Shown: positions 43,031 to 51,602 of the stretch, piece by piece
Numbering within the stretch: position 1 is the first letter of the stretch
How the letters are laid out: every line of letters starts with the position of its first letter
Assembly (NCBI GenBank): GCA_902489745.1
Contig: CABUBB010000011.1
Location: 1 to 59,727 of the forward strand
DNA from: Metaruminococcus_A sp003150405
Lineage (GTDB): Bacteria > Bacillota > Clostridia > Oscillospirales > Ruminococcaceae
DNA: 59,727 nt
Reading direction: 5' to 3'
The notes under the pieces: generated by a model
The model's database searches: none
What the model was told of the DNA's origin: nothing
Seen by the model: only the letters and a program-made list of their open reading frames with translations
Translations under genes and position numbers: made by a program

Positions 43031-43507
43031 ATGAGAACCAAACTTTATTTGTGCAATTACATATTACTTTTTTTAATGATGATTCTTACTGGCTGCAATA
43101 CGCAGGAAAATTATTCATCACTTAATTCAAGCACTCCTTCAGAATCGGGCTCTCTTTCCTCCGAATCCGAACAGACCGTACTGGAAAAAGGTCAAATATC
43201 AGAAAATATTACTTTTAGCAAGGGGACGGGCGAAAATGATGAAATTATTTTAACCGGAAATAATATTCAGCAGGTTGAAATGTCGTTTGAAGGATGGCCT
43301 CAGCTTATTTTATCGCTTGATGCGGATGGTACGGCTGCCTTCGCACAAGCGACCGAAGAGCTTTCTTCGAACAATGGCTGGATTTCTGTCTGGCTGAAAG
43401 ATGAGCAGCTTTTTCAAACACAAATAAGCGCCGTCATTACAAATGGCTTGTTTTCAATATCGACAAGCGATCCGGAAGAATTGTTTAAAAAATTTCAGTC
43501 CGCATAA
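43031..43507 (+). CDS. Lipoprotein with a SecDF P1-head-like domain
   Basis: A 158-residue lipoprotein, ATG 43031 after AAGGAGGG. Signal with lipobox MILTGC, then a Ser/Glu-rich linker (residues 25-55). The C-terminal half follows the pattern of the SecD periplasmic head subdomain: LILSLDADGTAAFAQATEEL, then ISVWLKDEQLFQTQIS, then ITNGLFSIS and a final EELFKKF, equivalent to the G-x-xF-xxxT / LDxxVxSAPxV / IxxGxxxI / EA-xLA series. It has no membrane domain, so it is not a SecD; it may be a stand-alone binding module. Confidence 0.65.
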   Translation: MRTKLYLCNYILLFLMMILTGCNTQENYSSLNSSTPSESGSLSSESEQTVLEKGQISENITFSKGTGENDEIILTGNNIQQVEMSFEGWPQLILSLDADGTAAFAQATEELSSNNGWISVWLKDEQLFQTQISAVITNGLFSISTSDPEELFKKFQSA

Positions 43508-43534
43508 ATTTATCAGCAATAAGGGGGCGCCACA

Positions 43535-44200
43535 ATGAAATATCATTTGACCGCTTTGCTCTTTACCGGAATCATTTTGCTATTCTGCTCCGGATGCCAA
43601 AGCGACGGCATCAGCGAACCGCCTGCCAAGATGAAAACAGTGATCCAAAACAGTACCGGAGACAATGCAACATTCGAATATGAAATCCCAGAAGATTGGA
43701 TGAGCGGAATGTCCGACGCACTTTCGGTCGGCGCCTTTCCGGAAGCCATGAACGGAAACAGGGAAATTAAAGGGGTGGACGCCCTACCGTATTCTGTTTT
43801 GATTGATCAACGTTATTATCACGACCACAGCATGACAAAAGAAGAACAGAAAATAATGTTCGAGGAGTTATTTGCCGGGGACCCTGAAGCTTATGAAGAG
43901 CATCTTCAAACAGAGTTTTCAGTATCGCTTTTTGCGCGGTACGAGGTGATTGACCCGCCGGAGTATACTGGTTTTACCTACAAAAAGTACCAGGGGGAAA
44001 ACGGCCCGATTACTGAAGTGCGCTATTCTGAAACGCATGAAGGAAAAACGATTCGAGTGATACGCTGTTATCGGGAGGATATTCCTTACATGGTTACAGG
44101 CGTTTTTGATGAGTCATTGGAGCTTTCGTCAGGAGATCTTGTCCCTTGGGTCGCTTCATCGCTGAAAGTGACGGAGCATTATCTGAAGGACAATAAATAG
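43535..44200 (+). CDS. Lipoprotein of unknown function
   Basis: A 221-residue lipoprotein with ATG 43535 after AAGGGGGCG and a signal ending FCSGC. The mature part contains FEYEIPEDWMSGMSDALSVG, a long acidic middle and a C-terminal block (GKTIRVIRCYREDIPYMVTG, then SSLKVTEHYL) similar in layout to PsbP/DUF1795-type lipoproteins that begin with a 'f.i..P..W' motif. Follows the SecDF-like lipoprotein by 27 bases, so the two are probably co-transcribed. Name withheld for lack of a firm family match. Confidence 0.75.
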   Translation: MKYHLTALLFTGIILLFCSGCQSDGISEPPAKMKTVIQNSTGDNATFEYEIPEDWMSGMSDALSVGAFPEAMNGNREIKGVDALPYSVLIDQRYYHDHSMTKEEQKIMFEELFAGDPEAYEEHLQTEFSVSLFARYEVIDPPEYTGFTYKKYQGENGPITEVRYSETHEGKTIRVIRCYREDIPYMVTGVFDESLELSSGDLVPWVASSLKVTEHYLKDNK

Positions 44201-44234
44201 AAAAAGGAGGAGCAGTGCTCCTCCTTTTTCTATT
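44196..44234. terminator. Bidirectional terminator between two convergent genes
   Basis: A 19-bp perfect inverted repeat with a single-base loop (AATAGAAAAAGGAGGAGCA / TGCTCCTCCTTTTTCTATT), including the lipoprotein stop codon and ending 3 bases before the stop of the minus-strand gene. Confidence 0.92.
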
Positions 44235-44236
44235 GC

Positions 44237-47200
44237 TTATTTAACGACATTGATATGCTCGGCAAATATCGGATCGAGTTCGGTTATGGCATTAAAATAT
44301 TTAGTAATATCAAATTTTTCAATTACATTGGGCCACATTCCGTCCCATCCTCCAGTATAAACTTGAATTTGGAACTTATCCCTTGGGAAAAGTCTGACAT
44401 ACTCATAGAGTTTTCCATCTTTACCCGCAAAGATATACGAGCTATATTTTGCATCCTTTCTGTCCTCATCAAGAGTAACCAACATATCATACTGAACATC
44501 ATCACGTACTACAACGGTATCTGGATTAGGCATGGCCTCAATCATTTTCAAAGCACGATAAGTGTTTTTGAACAATTCATTCACGTCATCCTGTAGGTAA
44601 CCATACCATGCCGGTACTCCGTTCCAGAAAGTACTTAGACTGGTTTTTACCGACTGCTCTGTAAGGTTGTAATCCCAATTCTTGAACTTTTCGTTATACG
44701 TTGTTGATCCAGCTCTTGCTATTGCACGCCTATGACCACTCCCAGTAGCAATCAGATAATCGATATCAATGTATGCAGAATTTATGCTATTGAGACAAGA
44801 ATTTAGTCCTCCCATAAACATAGATACCAGGCTGGCTTGTACTGGATAGGGTGAACCCAGCATACTATCATCAAATTCAAGTCCTGCTATAAATTGAGGT
44901 AAATTGAATTCCCGATAAATATAATGTGTGCTTTCAGCATGAGTTACGTAGTTTTCTTCATAAGAAGGGGTACTTGAATTTTTTTTGATATAAAGCGGAT
45001 AAATAAGGTTATTGACGGGATGTTTGATTGCGCCATATTCATATTCTGTTGGGGTCGGCTCATGAACAATTACTACCGCTTGTTTATGAAGTCCAGCATA
45101 AGCTGCTTCAACAGCCGATTTTTCGTATCGGAAGACTCCGACTGTTTTTAATGGATCTCTGAAGTAATAAAAATCATCATCATATCCTATAAGTACTAAA
45201 CAGTGTTCCGGCTGAATCCACTGGAAAGGAGTCCCATTATAATAAAGGGTTTTCGAGTGCCATTGCTCCATATTCATTGTCGCCCACATGATAACTGGAA
45301 TGTTATTATCAATGTACTCTGAACAAAGCGTTGCAATCGGTACATCGTGCAGTTCTTTGGCCTTATAATTTGTGCCTACTGTAATTTTATCCAAAGCTTT
45401 CTTAATAACTGGTGCATAGCAACCATAGTCATTGTATCTCGGATTACCGCCAAATGCAATGTCTGGGTGGAAGTTATCCCTAGGAGCCTTGTCCAAGTAA
45501 ATATCAACGAATTCTTCCACAGAAATATTGGAACCCCAGTACTGAAGCACCATAACCGCGCTGACACTTTCACATCCAGAAGGGAAATATGAATTGGGGT
45601 CTTTTTGGTAAATATGTGGAACATCATCAATAAATTTACTCTGGCCCACTGGCGTCTGCGGTGTATCTTCAATGCCGTTTTCTTCAAAAATACGGATTTC
45701 AACCCCTTTGATGTTGTAGCCATCCAGGCCTGCATACCCGCTGGAATAATCCAAACCTCCGTCGAGATTGTACTTCGCTTTGGCGCTGTCCATCCACTCC
45801 TCGGTTGCGTTGCTGACCCATTTCAGCCAGTGGTCGTTCGCGTACACGCGGTACATCACCACAACGCCGGTGTCCAGTTTTGCACCGTCGCTTTTGCGGT
45901 AAACCTGAATCCCCAGCCGCTGGATTGGCTTGCCTGCGGAACCCGCATAAGCTTCGGCTGACGTATCATCACTCCGTACAAACGGGTAATAGTCGGATTT
46001 CCCTGCATTTTTTGTCCGGTAATAAAGGTAATAAGGTTTCCCTGGAGTCTGGATACGGATACCATCCATATGGTCTGCTGTTGCTTTTTGGATAAAGGTT
46101 GTCCAGTTCGAGGTGTTGTCCACCATATAGCTCAAATCTGGCAGGGATTCAGTCCCCGGAAGAGGGCCAACCGGTTCCGAGCTGCTGCTGCCGGAGAAAA
46201 GCCGGATTTCCAGCCCGTCAATATTCTGCCCCTGAACACCGGTATGACCGCTTTCGGTATCCAAAGTACCCATTAGGTTATACTGAGTGTGAACGCTTCG
46301 CATCCAATCCGGGTCTGCGTTGCTGACCCACGGCTGCCATAGGCCGTTAATACGCGCCCGGTACATAACGACAACCCCGGTTGTCAGCTTATTTCCGCTT
46401 TTGTCAAAAACATATACACCGAAACGTTGAATTGGTTTTCCGGCGGAACCTGCGTAAGCGGCGCTGGAGGTATCAAGACTGGAAACGTCCGAATAGTAGT
46501 CGGTTTTCCCCTCGTTCTGTGTTCGATAAGAGAGATAGAACGGCAGACTTGGATCGGTCTGGATTCGAATACCATCCAATCGGTTTGCAATAACGGTTCC
46601 AGTAAAATTAGTCCAGTCAGATGCATTCTCAATCATATAACTTGTGGACATGTTGATTTCCTGGCCTTCAAAATCGTCAGGAGTCGGAGCTACAGAATCT
46701 TCTTCAAAAATACGGATTTCAAGCCCCTGAATGTTTTTGCCAGTGACTCCCGTAAAACCATTTGAAGTATCCAATGAACCGCCAAGATTATATTTTCTCT
46801 GCATATCCCGCATCCAGGCGCCGGTTGCATTACTCACCCAAGGCATCCAAGCGCCGTCTACCATAGCACGGAACATAACAATAACGCCGGAGTCCAACTT
46901 AGTCCCACTGTTATTGTAAACCTGAATATTCACACGCTGAATTGGTTTTCCAGCAGAGCCGGCATAAGCACTTGCCGATGTATCGGAGCTTTTTACATAG
47001 GGGTAATAATCTGTTTTTCCTTCATTCCAGGTGCGGTAGTAAAGATAGTATGGTTTTCCTGGGGTTTGAATTCGAAGACCGTCCATCCTTGAAACGATAC
47101 AATGGTCAAATGTTTTCCAAGAGGAAACATTATCGATCATATAGCTGAGTGTTATATCAGCCTCTGTACCCTCAAAGTTTTCACCGCTGCCGCTGTTTTC

Positions 47201-47668
47201 GCCTTCCTCATAAACCAGAATCTGAATTCCTTCTACGTTTCGTCCGGTTTTGCCGGCAAAAGAAGCAGTAGAACTCATACCTCCGCTCAGGTGATACTTG
47301 TCGTAAACACTCTGCATGGCACTTTCTTCTGCGTTGCTGACCCAAGGCAGCCAGGTGCCGTCTACCTTCGCACGGTACATAACAACGACTCCGGTCACCA
47401 ATTTGGTTCCGTCATTTTGATACACCTGAATTTGAAGCTGCTGAACCGGTTTTCCGGAAGAACCGGCGTAATCGTTGACATTGCTCTTAACATAAGGATA
47501 ATATCCGGTTTTTCCTTCGTTCCAGGTACGATACTGTAAGTAATATGGACTGCTTGCGCTTGTTTGGATTTTGATGCCATCCATACCAGTCAGTACGGCG
47601 CCGTTAAAACTCGTCCAACCACCGTTTTTCAAATACGAAAACTGAATGTTTGATGTGACTTCGCTCAA
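44237..47668 (-). CDS. ChW-like repeat protein with C39-family peptidase domain
   Basis: A protein of 1143 residues from TTG 47668, seven bases after AGGAGG; a GTG at 47692 precedes that site. Residues from about 5 to 675 are four units of roughly 168 residues, each with paired ChW-like motifs (YYRTWNEGKTDYYPYV...AYAGSAGKPIQRVNIQVY and WLPWVSNA...GKNIQGLEIRIFEE), the Clostridial hydrophobic-Trp surface repeats. A C39_2-type cysteine peptidase follows (about 680-870): SGCESVSAVMVLQYWG with the nucleophile, and EHCLVLIGYDDDFYYFRDP with His and Asp. A 270-residue C-terminal domain is unrecognised. No signal peptide is present, odd for such a surface-type architecture. Confidence 0.85.
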   Translation of the reverse strand: MSEVTSNIQFSYLKNGGWTSFNGAVLTGMDGIKIQTSASSPYYLQYRTWNEGKTGYYPYVKSNVNDYAGSSGKPVQQLQIQVYQNDGTKLVTGVVVMYRAKVDGTWLPWVSNAEESAMQSVYDKYHLSGGMSSTASFAGKTGRNVEGIQILVYEEGENSGSGENFEGTEADITLSYMIDNVSSWKTFDHCIVSRMDGLRIQTPGKPYYLYYRTWNEGKTDYYPYVKSSDTSASAYAGSAGKPIQRVNIQVYNNSGTKLDSGVIVMFRAMVDGAWMPWVSNATGAWMRDMQRKYNLGGSLDTSNGFTGVTGKNIQGLEIRIFEEDSVAPTPDDFEGQEINMSTSYMIENASDWTNFTGTVIANRLDGIRIQTDPSLPFYLSYRTQNEGKTDYYSDVSSLDTSSAAYAGSAGKPIQRFGVYVFDKSGNKLTTGVVVMYRARINGLWQPWVSNADPDWMRSVHTQYNLMGTLDTESGHTGVQGQNIDGLEIRLFSGSSSSEPVGPLPGTESLPDLSYMVDNTSNWTTFIQKATADHMDGIRIQTPGKPYYLYYRTKNAGKSDYYPFVRSDDTSAEAYAGSAGKPIQRLGIQVYRKSDGAKLDTGVVVMYRVYANDHWLKWVSNATEEWMDSAKAKYNLDGGLDYSSGYAGLDGYNIKGVEIRIFEENGIEDTPQTPVGQSKFIDDVPHIYQKDPNSYFPSGCESVSAVMVLQYWGSNISVEEFVDIYLDKAPRDNFHPDIAFGGNPRYNDYGCYAPVIKKALDKITVGTNYKAKELHDVPIATLCSEYIDNNIPVIMWATMNMEQWHSKTLYYNGTPFQWIQPEHCLVLIGYDDDFYYFRDPLKTVGVFRYEKSAVEAAYAGLHKQAVVIVHEPTPTEYEYGAIKHPVNNLIYPLYIKKNSSTPSYEENYVTHAESTHYIYREFNLPQFIAGLEFDDSMLGSPYPVQASLVSMFMGGLNSCLNSINSAYIDIDYLIATGSGHRRAIARAGSTTYNEKFKNWDYNLTEQSVKTSLSTFWNGVPAWYGYLQDDVNELFKNTYRALKMIEAMPNPDTVVVRDDVQYDMLVTLDEDRKDAKYSSYIFAGKDGKLYEYVRLFPRDKFQIQVYTGGWDGMWPNVIEKFDITKYFNAITELDPIFAEHINVVK

Positions 47669-47975
47669 TACTTTGCCTCCTAAGATTTTCACAAAAAATA
47701 TACTTACCGAATTTCTCTTTACATGGAAATCTCCTCCTGTATTTAAAATTTATGTGTGTTATATATCACTATTTGTGAGGCTTCAAGTCTTTATTTTATA
47801 TTTATATCTATATATACAATCTTTTAGCGAGGTTTTAGTATTTTATTTTATTGTTTGTAAATATTCGGTTGTTAAAAATTGATCCCATTAAAAAAAACGA
47901 CTATTTGTAAATTTTAAGAGAATTATACTTGCTATATTTAACAATTCGTGATAATCTGTTATAGAAGTGATTATA
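47669..47975. promoter_or_regulatory. Divergent AT-rich region with a start-stop minigene
   Basis: On the minus strand a strong site AGGAGGAG (47738-47731) is followed by GGAAAT and then ATGTAA (47724-47719), a start codon directly followed by a stop. It lies about 50 bases before the large gene's own start. The rest is AT-rich promoter-like DNA shared with the XRE gene. Confidence 0.6.
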
Positions 47976-48356
47976 ATGATCGGAAAAAAGTTGAGGGAGC
48001 ACCGCAAAGCCCAAGGCCTATCGCAAGCACAGTTGGGCGCAGAGCTTGGACTTTCTGCCTCTTCTATTGCTATGTGGGAAACCGACAAACGCGATCCAGA
48101 TATTCAAACATTATTAGAGCTTTCTAATTTTTTGGGAGTGGATTTTAACTGCTTTCTCAATGCCAATGATACTCCAAACATTATAGTTATAAAAAACATT
48201 TCACAGCGAATCGAGGAAGAGACCAAAAAAGCAAGTGATCTCGATATACAGATGGCATTATTTGGTGAGAAAGTAAATGATGAAATGTATCAGGAACTTA
48301 AAGAATTTGCTGTTTATTTAAAATTGAAGAACAAATTTGAGAAGCTGGATAAATAG
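47976..48356 (+). CDS. XRE-family transcriptional regulator
   Basis: A 126-residue regulator, ATG 47976 (IGKKLREHRKAQGLSQAQLG). The helix-turn-helix is residues 10-60, with AELGLSASSIAMWETDKRDP holding the recognition helix. The C-terminal half (KNISQRIEEETKKASDLDI onward) is a short helical dimer region. It is divergent from the ChW-C39 gene and may control it or the lost mobile element of which it may be part. Confidence 0.85.
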   Translation: MIGKKLREHRKAQGLSQAQLGAELGLSASSIAMWETDKRDPDIQTLLELSNFLGVDFNCFLNANDTPNIIVIKNISQRIEEETKKASDLDIQMALFGEKVNDEMYQELKEFAVYLKLKNKFEKLDK

Positions 48357-48384
48357 CCTTTCACTATCCCTTCCGCAAGGCCTA

Positions 48385-48417
48385 AGGGTTGCATATAATA
48401 ATGCAACCCTTTATAAT
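48385..48417 (+). terminator. Intrinsic terminator of the XRE gene
   Basis: AGGGTTGCAT / ATGCAACCCT around ATAATA, followed by TTATAAT. Confidence 0.7.
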
Positions 48418-48422
48418 AAACA

Positions 48423-48457
48423 ATAAAAATGCCCCTGATTTTTTCAGGGGCGTTTTT
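48423..48457 (-). terminator. Bidirectional terminator after the small Cys-rich frame
   Basis: GCCCCTGA / TCAGGGGC stem with T-rich loop; TTTTTATT on both sides. On the minus strand it starts right after a stop codon at 48459-48461. Confidence 0.8.
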
Positions 48458-48458
48458 A

Positions 48459-48608
48459 TTATTCATGTGAGATTTCTTCTTCATCCGTGAAATTCATTTC
48501 ACAAACTTCACAGCATTCACTATCGTTGAAAGCAGAACAGCAATGAGTATATACTTGTAGATAGTCCTTATGCAAAATTGTGGGTATCTGATTCTCTTTC
48601 CAGTACAA
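48459..48608 (-). CDS. Possible small cysteine-rich protein (uncertain)
   Basis: A 49-residue frame from TTG 48608: LYWKENQIPTILHKDYLQ, then THCCSAFNDSECCEVCEM and an acidic end DEEEISHE. It has six cysteines including two CC pairs. Support: a terminator starts at its stop codon. Against: no ribosome site, no ATG, and an overlapping plus-strand frame of 66 codons (ending 48742) that is equally plausible and also lacks a start. The 400-base stretch 48357-48757 may be a decayed gene. Confidence 0.3.
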   Translation of the reverse strand: MYWKENQIPTILHKDYLQVYTHCCSAFNDSECCEVCEMNFTDEEEISHE

Positions 48609-48757
48609 ATCAAGAAATGATTACTTTTCAAGAGGCTGCTGAATTCGAAATCCTTATTAATTATAAAACACTACTAGATTTATTTTACGATAATAAATCG
48701 GCCCTACTAACACAATTAAATAATAATATATCCCCCCTCTAGCCTCATTAAGGATGT

Positions 48758-49785
48758 TCAGGAAAATATAAGGATCGTTTTGCTTAATGAAAGAACTTCC
48801 ATGGGAAACAAAACCAGGATGTTTTGTGTTTCCAGTCTTTTCATTTCACACACCCCCGGTTCCTTATCCTCCCTCAACCCCTTAAACACCGGCTGGCGCA
48901 TACCGCCGCTTTTGGTGCGTTCCATAAACTCCACCGTGCAGACTAGAGTGGGTGCCAGCCAGACCGCATCCTCGTTTCCGTGGCCGGGCGGGGCTTCAAA
49001 TGGCGGATGAATTGCCCGGGGCTGCTCCAGAATCCTCTGGAATGGTTTGCCGCCTACGCCCAGGGTGACATGGCTTTTGTACCGCAAAACACCTTCTTTG
49101 TCGTACTGTCCCAAGACGATACTGGTCATGTGGTTGTCCTTACGGATATATCCGCACACCACAAAATCATCATCCAAAAGGTTCTTGATTTTTTTCCAGT
49201 CCTTTGTCCGCTTGCCCTGGATATATACGCTGTCTTTCCGCTTGCCGACAACCCCCTCCAACCCCTGCTGCTTTGCCAGTGTGAATAAGGCGGTGCCGGT
49301 TCCCTCAAAGTACCGGGAAACCGCAATCCGGCCATTCTCTTTGACCGTCGTTTGCAGAAGTTTCTTGCGATCCATCAGCGGCTGCATGGTTAAGTCCTTA
49401 CCGTCAAGGGAAAGAATATCAAAGGCGATAAAGGTAGCGGGGTGCTTTTGGCTTCCAGCTCGATTTTGAACCCATTGCTCATGAGGATTCTCCGCTGGAT
49501 GGCAGAGAAATCCGGCTTGCCGTCTACAAGGCACATCAGTTCGCCGTCAAGGATACAGGGGTTTCGCACCTGCCTGTGAAGCTCGGACAACTCCGGCACC
49601 TTGGGCAGCATTTTGACGTTGCGCTTGTTGCGAAGGTCGGTTCCGCCTTCTGGGTCAAGATAGGCAATGCATCGTTCCCCGTCCCACTTGAGTTCGTAAA
49701 TCCAGTCCGGGCTATCAAATGGTTCGACGTTCTCGGCTATGAGCATGGGCCTGAGATTTTTCGCTTCAAATAAATCGGGCATCAT
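48758..49785 (-). pseudogene. ATP-dependent DNA ligase (LigD-ligase type), frameshifted
   Basis: An ATP-dependent ligase of about 340 residues in two frames. The N-terminal frame from ATG 49785 has the adenylation lysine in IYELKWDGERCIAYLD and motif III-like CILDGELMCLVDGKPDF; after ELEAK (about 49440) it becomes nonsense. The second frame continues with TFIAFDILSLDGKDL, motif IV region GLEGVVGKRKDSVY and motif V TKDWKKIKNLLDDDFVVCGY, and the OB-fold to the stop at 48758. One missing base in an A-rich run would restore it. Such ligases join Ku in end joining or reside on plasmids and phages; no Ku gene is seen here. Confidence 0.85.
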
Positions 49786-49879
49786 CAGCTTTCCTTTCAG
49801 CTTTTAATAATAGTATTGCCAAGGGGAAGTCAAAACATAAAAGAAACCGCGGAGCGATTAGTCCAGCGGCTGTTTATCG

Positions 49880-49980
49880 TTATTCGCTCTCTGTGCCGCG
49901 CAGAGTAGGATGATACAGACACTCCACCGAGGCATAAACGTGATTCATGCCGGAATGTAAAATGACTCGCTCTACAGAAA
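49880..49980 (-). pseudogene. N-terminal stub of a Y-family DNA polymerase (Pol IV type)
   Basis: The minus-strand frame reads RVILHSGMNHVYASVECLYH, then PTLRGTESE and a stop at 49880-49882. The block ILHSDMNxxYASVECLYxPxLR is the invariant opening of DinB/UmuC-type translesion polymerases, with the metal-binding Asp of HSD replaced by Gly. Everything downstream is lost. It lies just upstream of the ligase pseudogene on the same strand, suggesting an eroded DNA-repair cassette. The rest of 49786-50184 shows nothing. Confidence 0.65.
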
Positions 49981-50184
49981 TCACCACCAAACGGAATATT
50001 CTGAACTTGGTATACACTGGGCCCTGGTTGAAGCTACTCTGGATAGACGCAAAAACAGCCCTCCAAAGGGAGAGGCTTCGTAAGGAAACCGTCTTTACTT
50101 TGGCTTTTGTCGAATGCCTTGACAGGAAAATAAAAGACCACTATAATTGGGGCAAAACAAAAAATCGGGTTAACGGTGAACTTT

Positions 50185-50703
50185 ATGGGGACAGGAATTA
50201 TGATATGCGGCTTAAATGGCGCTGGAAAGAGCACATTGGGGAGAGCTCTTGCTGAGAAATTGAATTTTTATTTTATAGATAATGAAGACCTGTTTTTCCC
50301 TAAGACAGACCCCAATTATATCTATGCTTCTCCACGCACACGTGAGGAGGCTGAAAAAATGCTTTTTCATGAGATTAAAGTACATGAAAATTTTGTTTTT
50401 GCTGCTGTAAAAGGAGATTATGGAGAAGCGATTTATCCCTTTTTTCAGTATGTGATATTGATTGATGCTCCAAAGGACATTCGGCTGCAACGGGTTAAAA
50501 ATCGTTCTTTTCAGAAGTTTGGTAATAGAATGTTGCCAGGCGGAGATTTGTATGAACAGGAAGAAGAATTTTTTGAGTTTGTTAAATCTAGATTAGAGAG
50601 CACTGTTGAAGAATGGATACAGCTATTAAGTTGTCCTATCTTAAGAATTGACGGAACAAAACCCATTGAAGGAAATATAGATTTTATCATCAATCGGATA
50701 TAA
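50185..50703 (+). CDS. P-loop AAA/adenylate-kinase-like ATPase
   Basis: A 172-residue small kinase-like protein, ATG 50185 (MGTGIMICGLNGAGKSTLGR), the standard opening of this family; a GTG at 50176 is less likely. Walker A is GLNGAGKST; the second landmark is FYFIDNEDLFFP. ILIDAPKDIRLQRVKNRSFQ resembles the lid/arginine region of nucleoside-kinase-like enzymes, and ILRIDGTKP ends the fold. Its substrate is unknown. AT-rich codon use differs from the housekeeping genes, in line with an accessory origin. Confidence 0.8.
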   Translation: MGTGIMICGLNGAGKSTLGRALAEKLNFYFIDNEDLFFPKTDPNYIYASPRTREEAEKMLFHEIKVHENFVFAAVKGDYGEAIYPFFQYVILIDAPKDIRLQRVKNRSFQKFGNRMLPGGDLYEQEEEFFEFVKSRLESTVEEWIQLLSCPILRIDGTKPIEGNIDFIINRI

Positions 50704-50745
50704 AAATCGTATTTCAGTTTATAACTGTCCTCCTTGCGTGGGCGG

Positions 50746-50787
50746 AAAAAGCACCATCTAAAGAATTTACTTTAGATGGTGCTTTTC
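50746..50787 (+). terminator. Intrinsic terminator of the P-loop gene
   Basis: AAAAAGCACCATCTAAAG pairs perfectly with CTTTAGATGGTGCTTTT around AATTTA. Confidence 0.92.
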
Positions 50788-50894
50788 TATGGATCTTCAG
50801 TGGCAAAATCCGATACTCGCTAAACAGATAGACAAAATTTGGGGCGCCTTCCTTACGGAGAGTGCCCCAAACGGAAAGCTGTTTTGTTTCAAAG

Positions 50895-51289
50895 TTAATA
50901 ATCCTGTGCAATATTTTCTTCCACATCATCCTCAGTGGAATCGGTCTGTACCAGAACTTTTTTCATGGAGAGCTGCATAAGATTCTGAATGCGCCGGTTC
51001 ACCGTTTCTGCGATAGCCTTGATCCGGCCATCGTCCATATATTCCTTTGCACCCTCCGCAGACAGCGTCTTTGTGATCAGCTCACCCACATCGGCAAGGC
51101 GGTCAAAGTCAATCCAGCTAAAATCAGATACCAGCTTGAGCTGTTCGGTATGATGCTTCTTGAAAGGCTTGCATTCCATCTCACGCTCCGCACGGATTTG
51201 CCCGGCCACCTTATCGTAGCCGAGAGAGGAGCCGCTGTCGTAAATCGGGGCGAAGCCAAGCCATTCCAGTGTTTCCGCTGAAAGGACGT
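50895..51289 (-). pseudogene. C-terminal relic of a HipA-like kinase/toxin
   Basis: The frame before the stop at 50895 reads NVLSAETLEWLGFAPIYDSG, then SSLGYDKVAGQ, CKPFKKHHTEQLKLVSDFSW and DFDRLADVGELI. The 'W.G.APIFDSGSSLWYD' block and 'KPF...H.EQ..LV.D..WFD' block are typical of the C-terminal half of HipA-family proteins. No start codon or N-terminal kinase lobe is present; a stop lies just upstream. The remaining 130 codons are probably not functional. Confidence 0.6.
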
Positions 51290-51379
51290 TGAGCAGATAT
51301 GCAAAAATCAGTTAAAAATCAGCCTTTTTTCGCCCCTCGGAGGGAAATCAAGAAAAAGTCTTTGGTTTTTAATGCAAGA

Positions 51380-51411
51380 AAAAAGCCCCTAACCGTCTGG
51401 CTAAAGGCTTT
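51380..51411 (-). terminator. Terminator of the initiator tRNA gene
   Basis: On the minus strand AGCCTTTAGCC pairs with GGTTAGGGGCT (three G-U pairs), then TTTTTTC, 5 bases past the CCA end. Confidence 0.85.
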
Positions 51412-51415
51412 TCTG

Positions 51416-51492
<77 letters not shown>

Positions 51493-51523
51493 ATATTTAA
51501 CTACAGCTGTTAACTGTATATTT

Positions 51524-51552
51524 AGTATAGCACAGTCTTAAATAAAAAGCAA
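51524..51552 (-). promoter_or_regulatory. Promoter of the initiator tRNA
   Basis: Minus strand TTGCTT (51552-51547), 17 bases, TATACT (51529-51524), about 32 bases before the mature 5' end. Confidence 0.8.
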
Positions 51553-51557
51553 GTATT

Positions 51558-51599
51558 TTTTCTGTATTGCGGCAGTAAAAACCACCGCAATACAGAAAA
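51558..51599. repeat. 15-bp perfect inverted repeat
   Basis: TTTTCTGTATTGCGG and its complement flank a 12-base spacer, right after the stop of the membrane protein gene at 51603. It may act as its terminator, though the T run on the minus strand comes only some bases later (CTTTTTATTT). Confidence 0.6.
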
Positions 51600-51602
51600 G
51601 CA

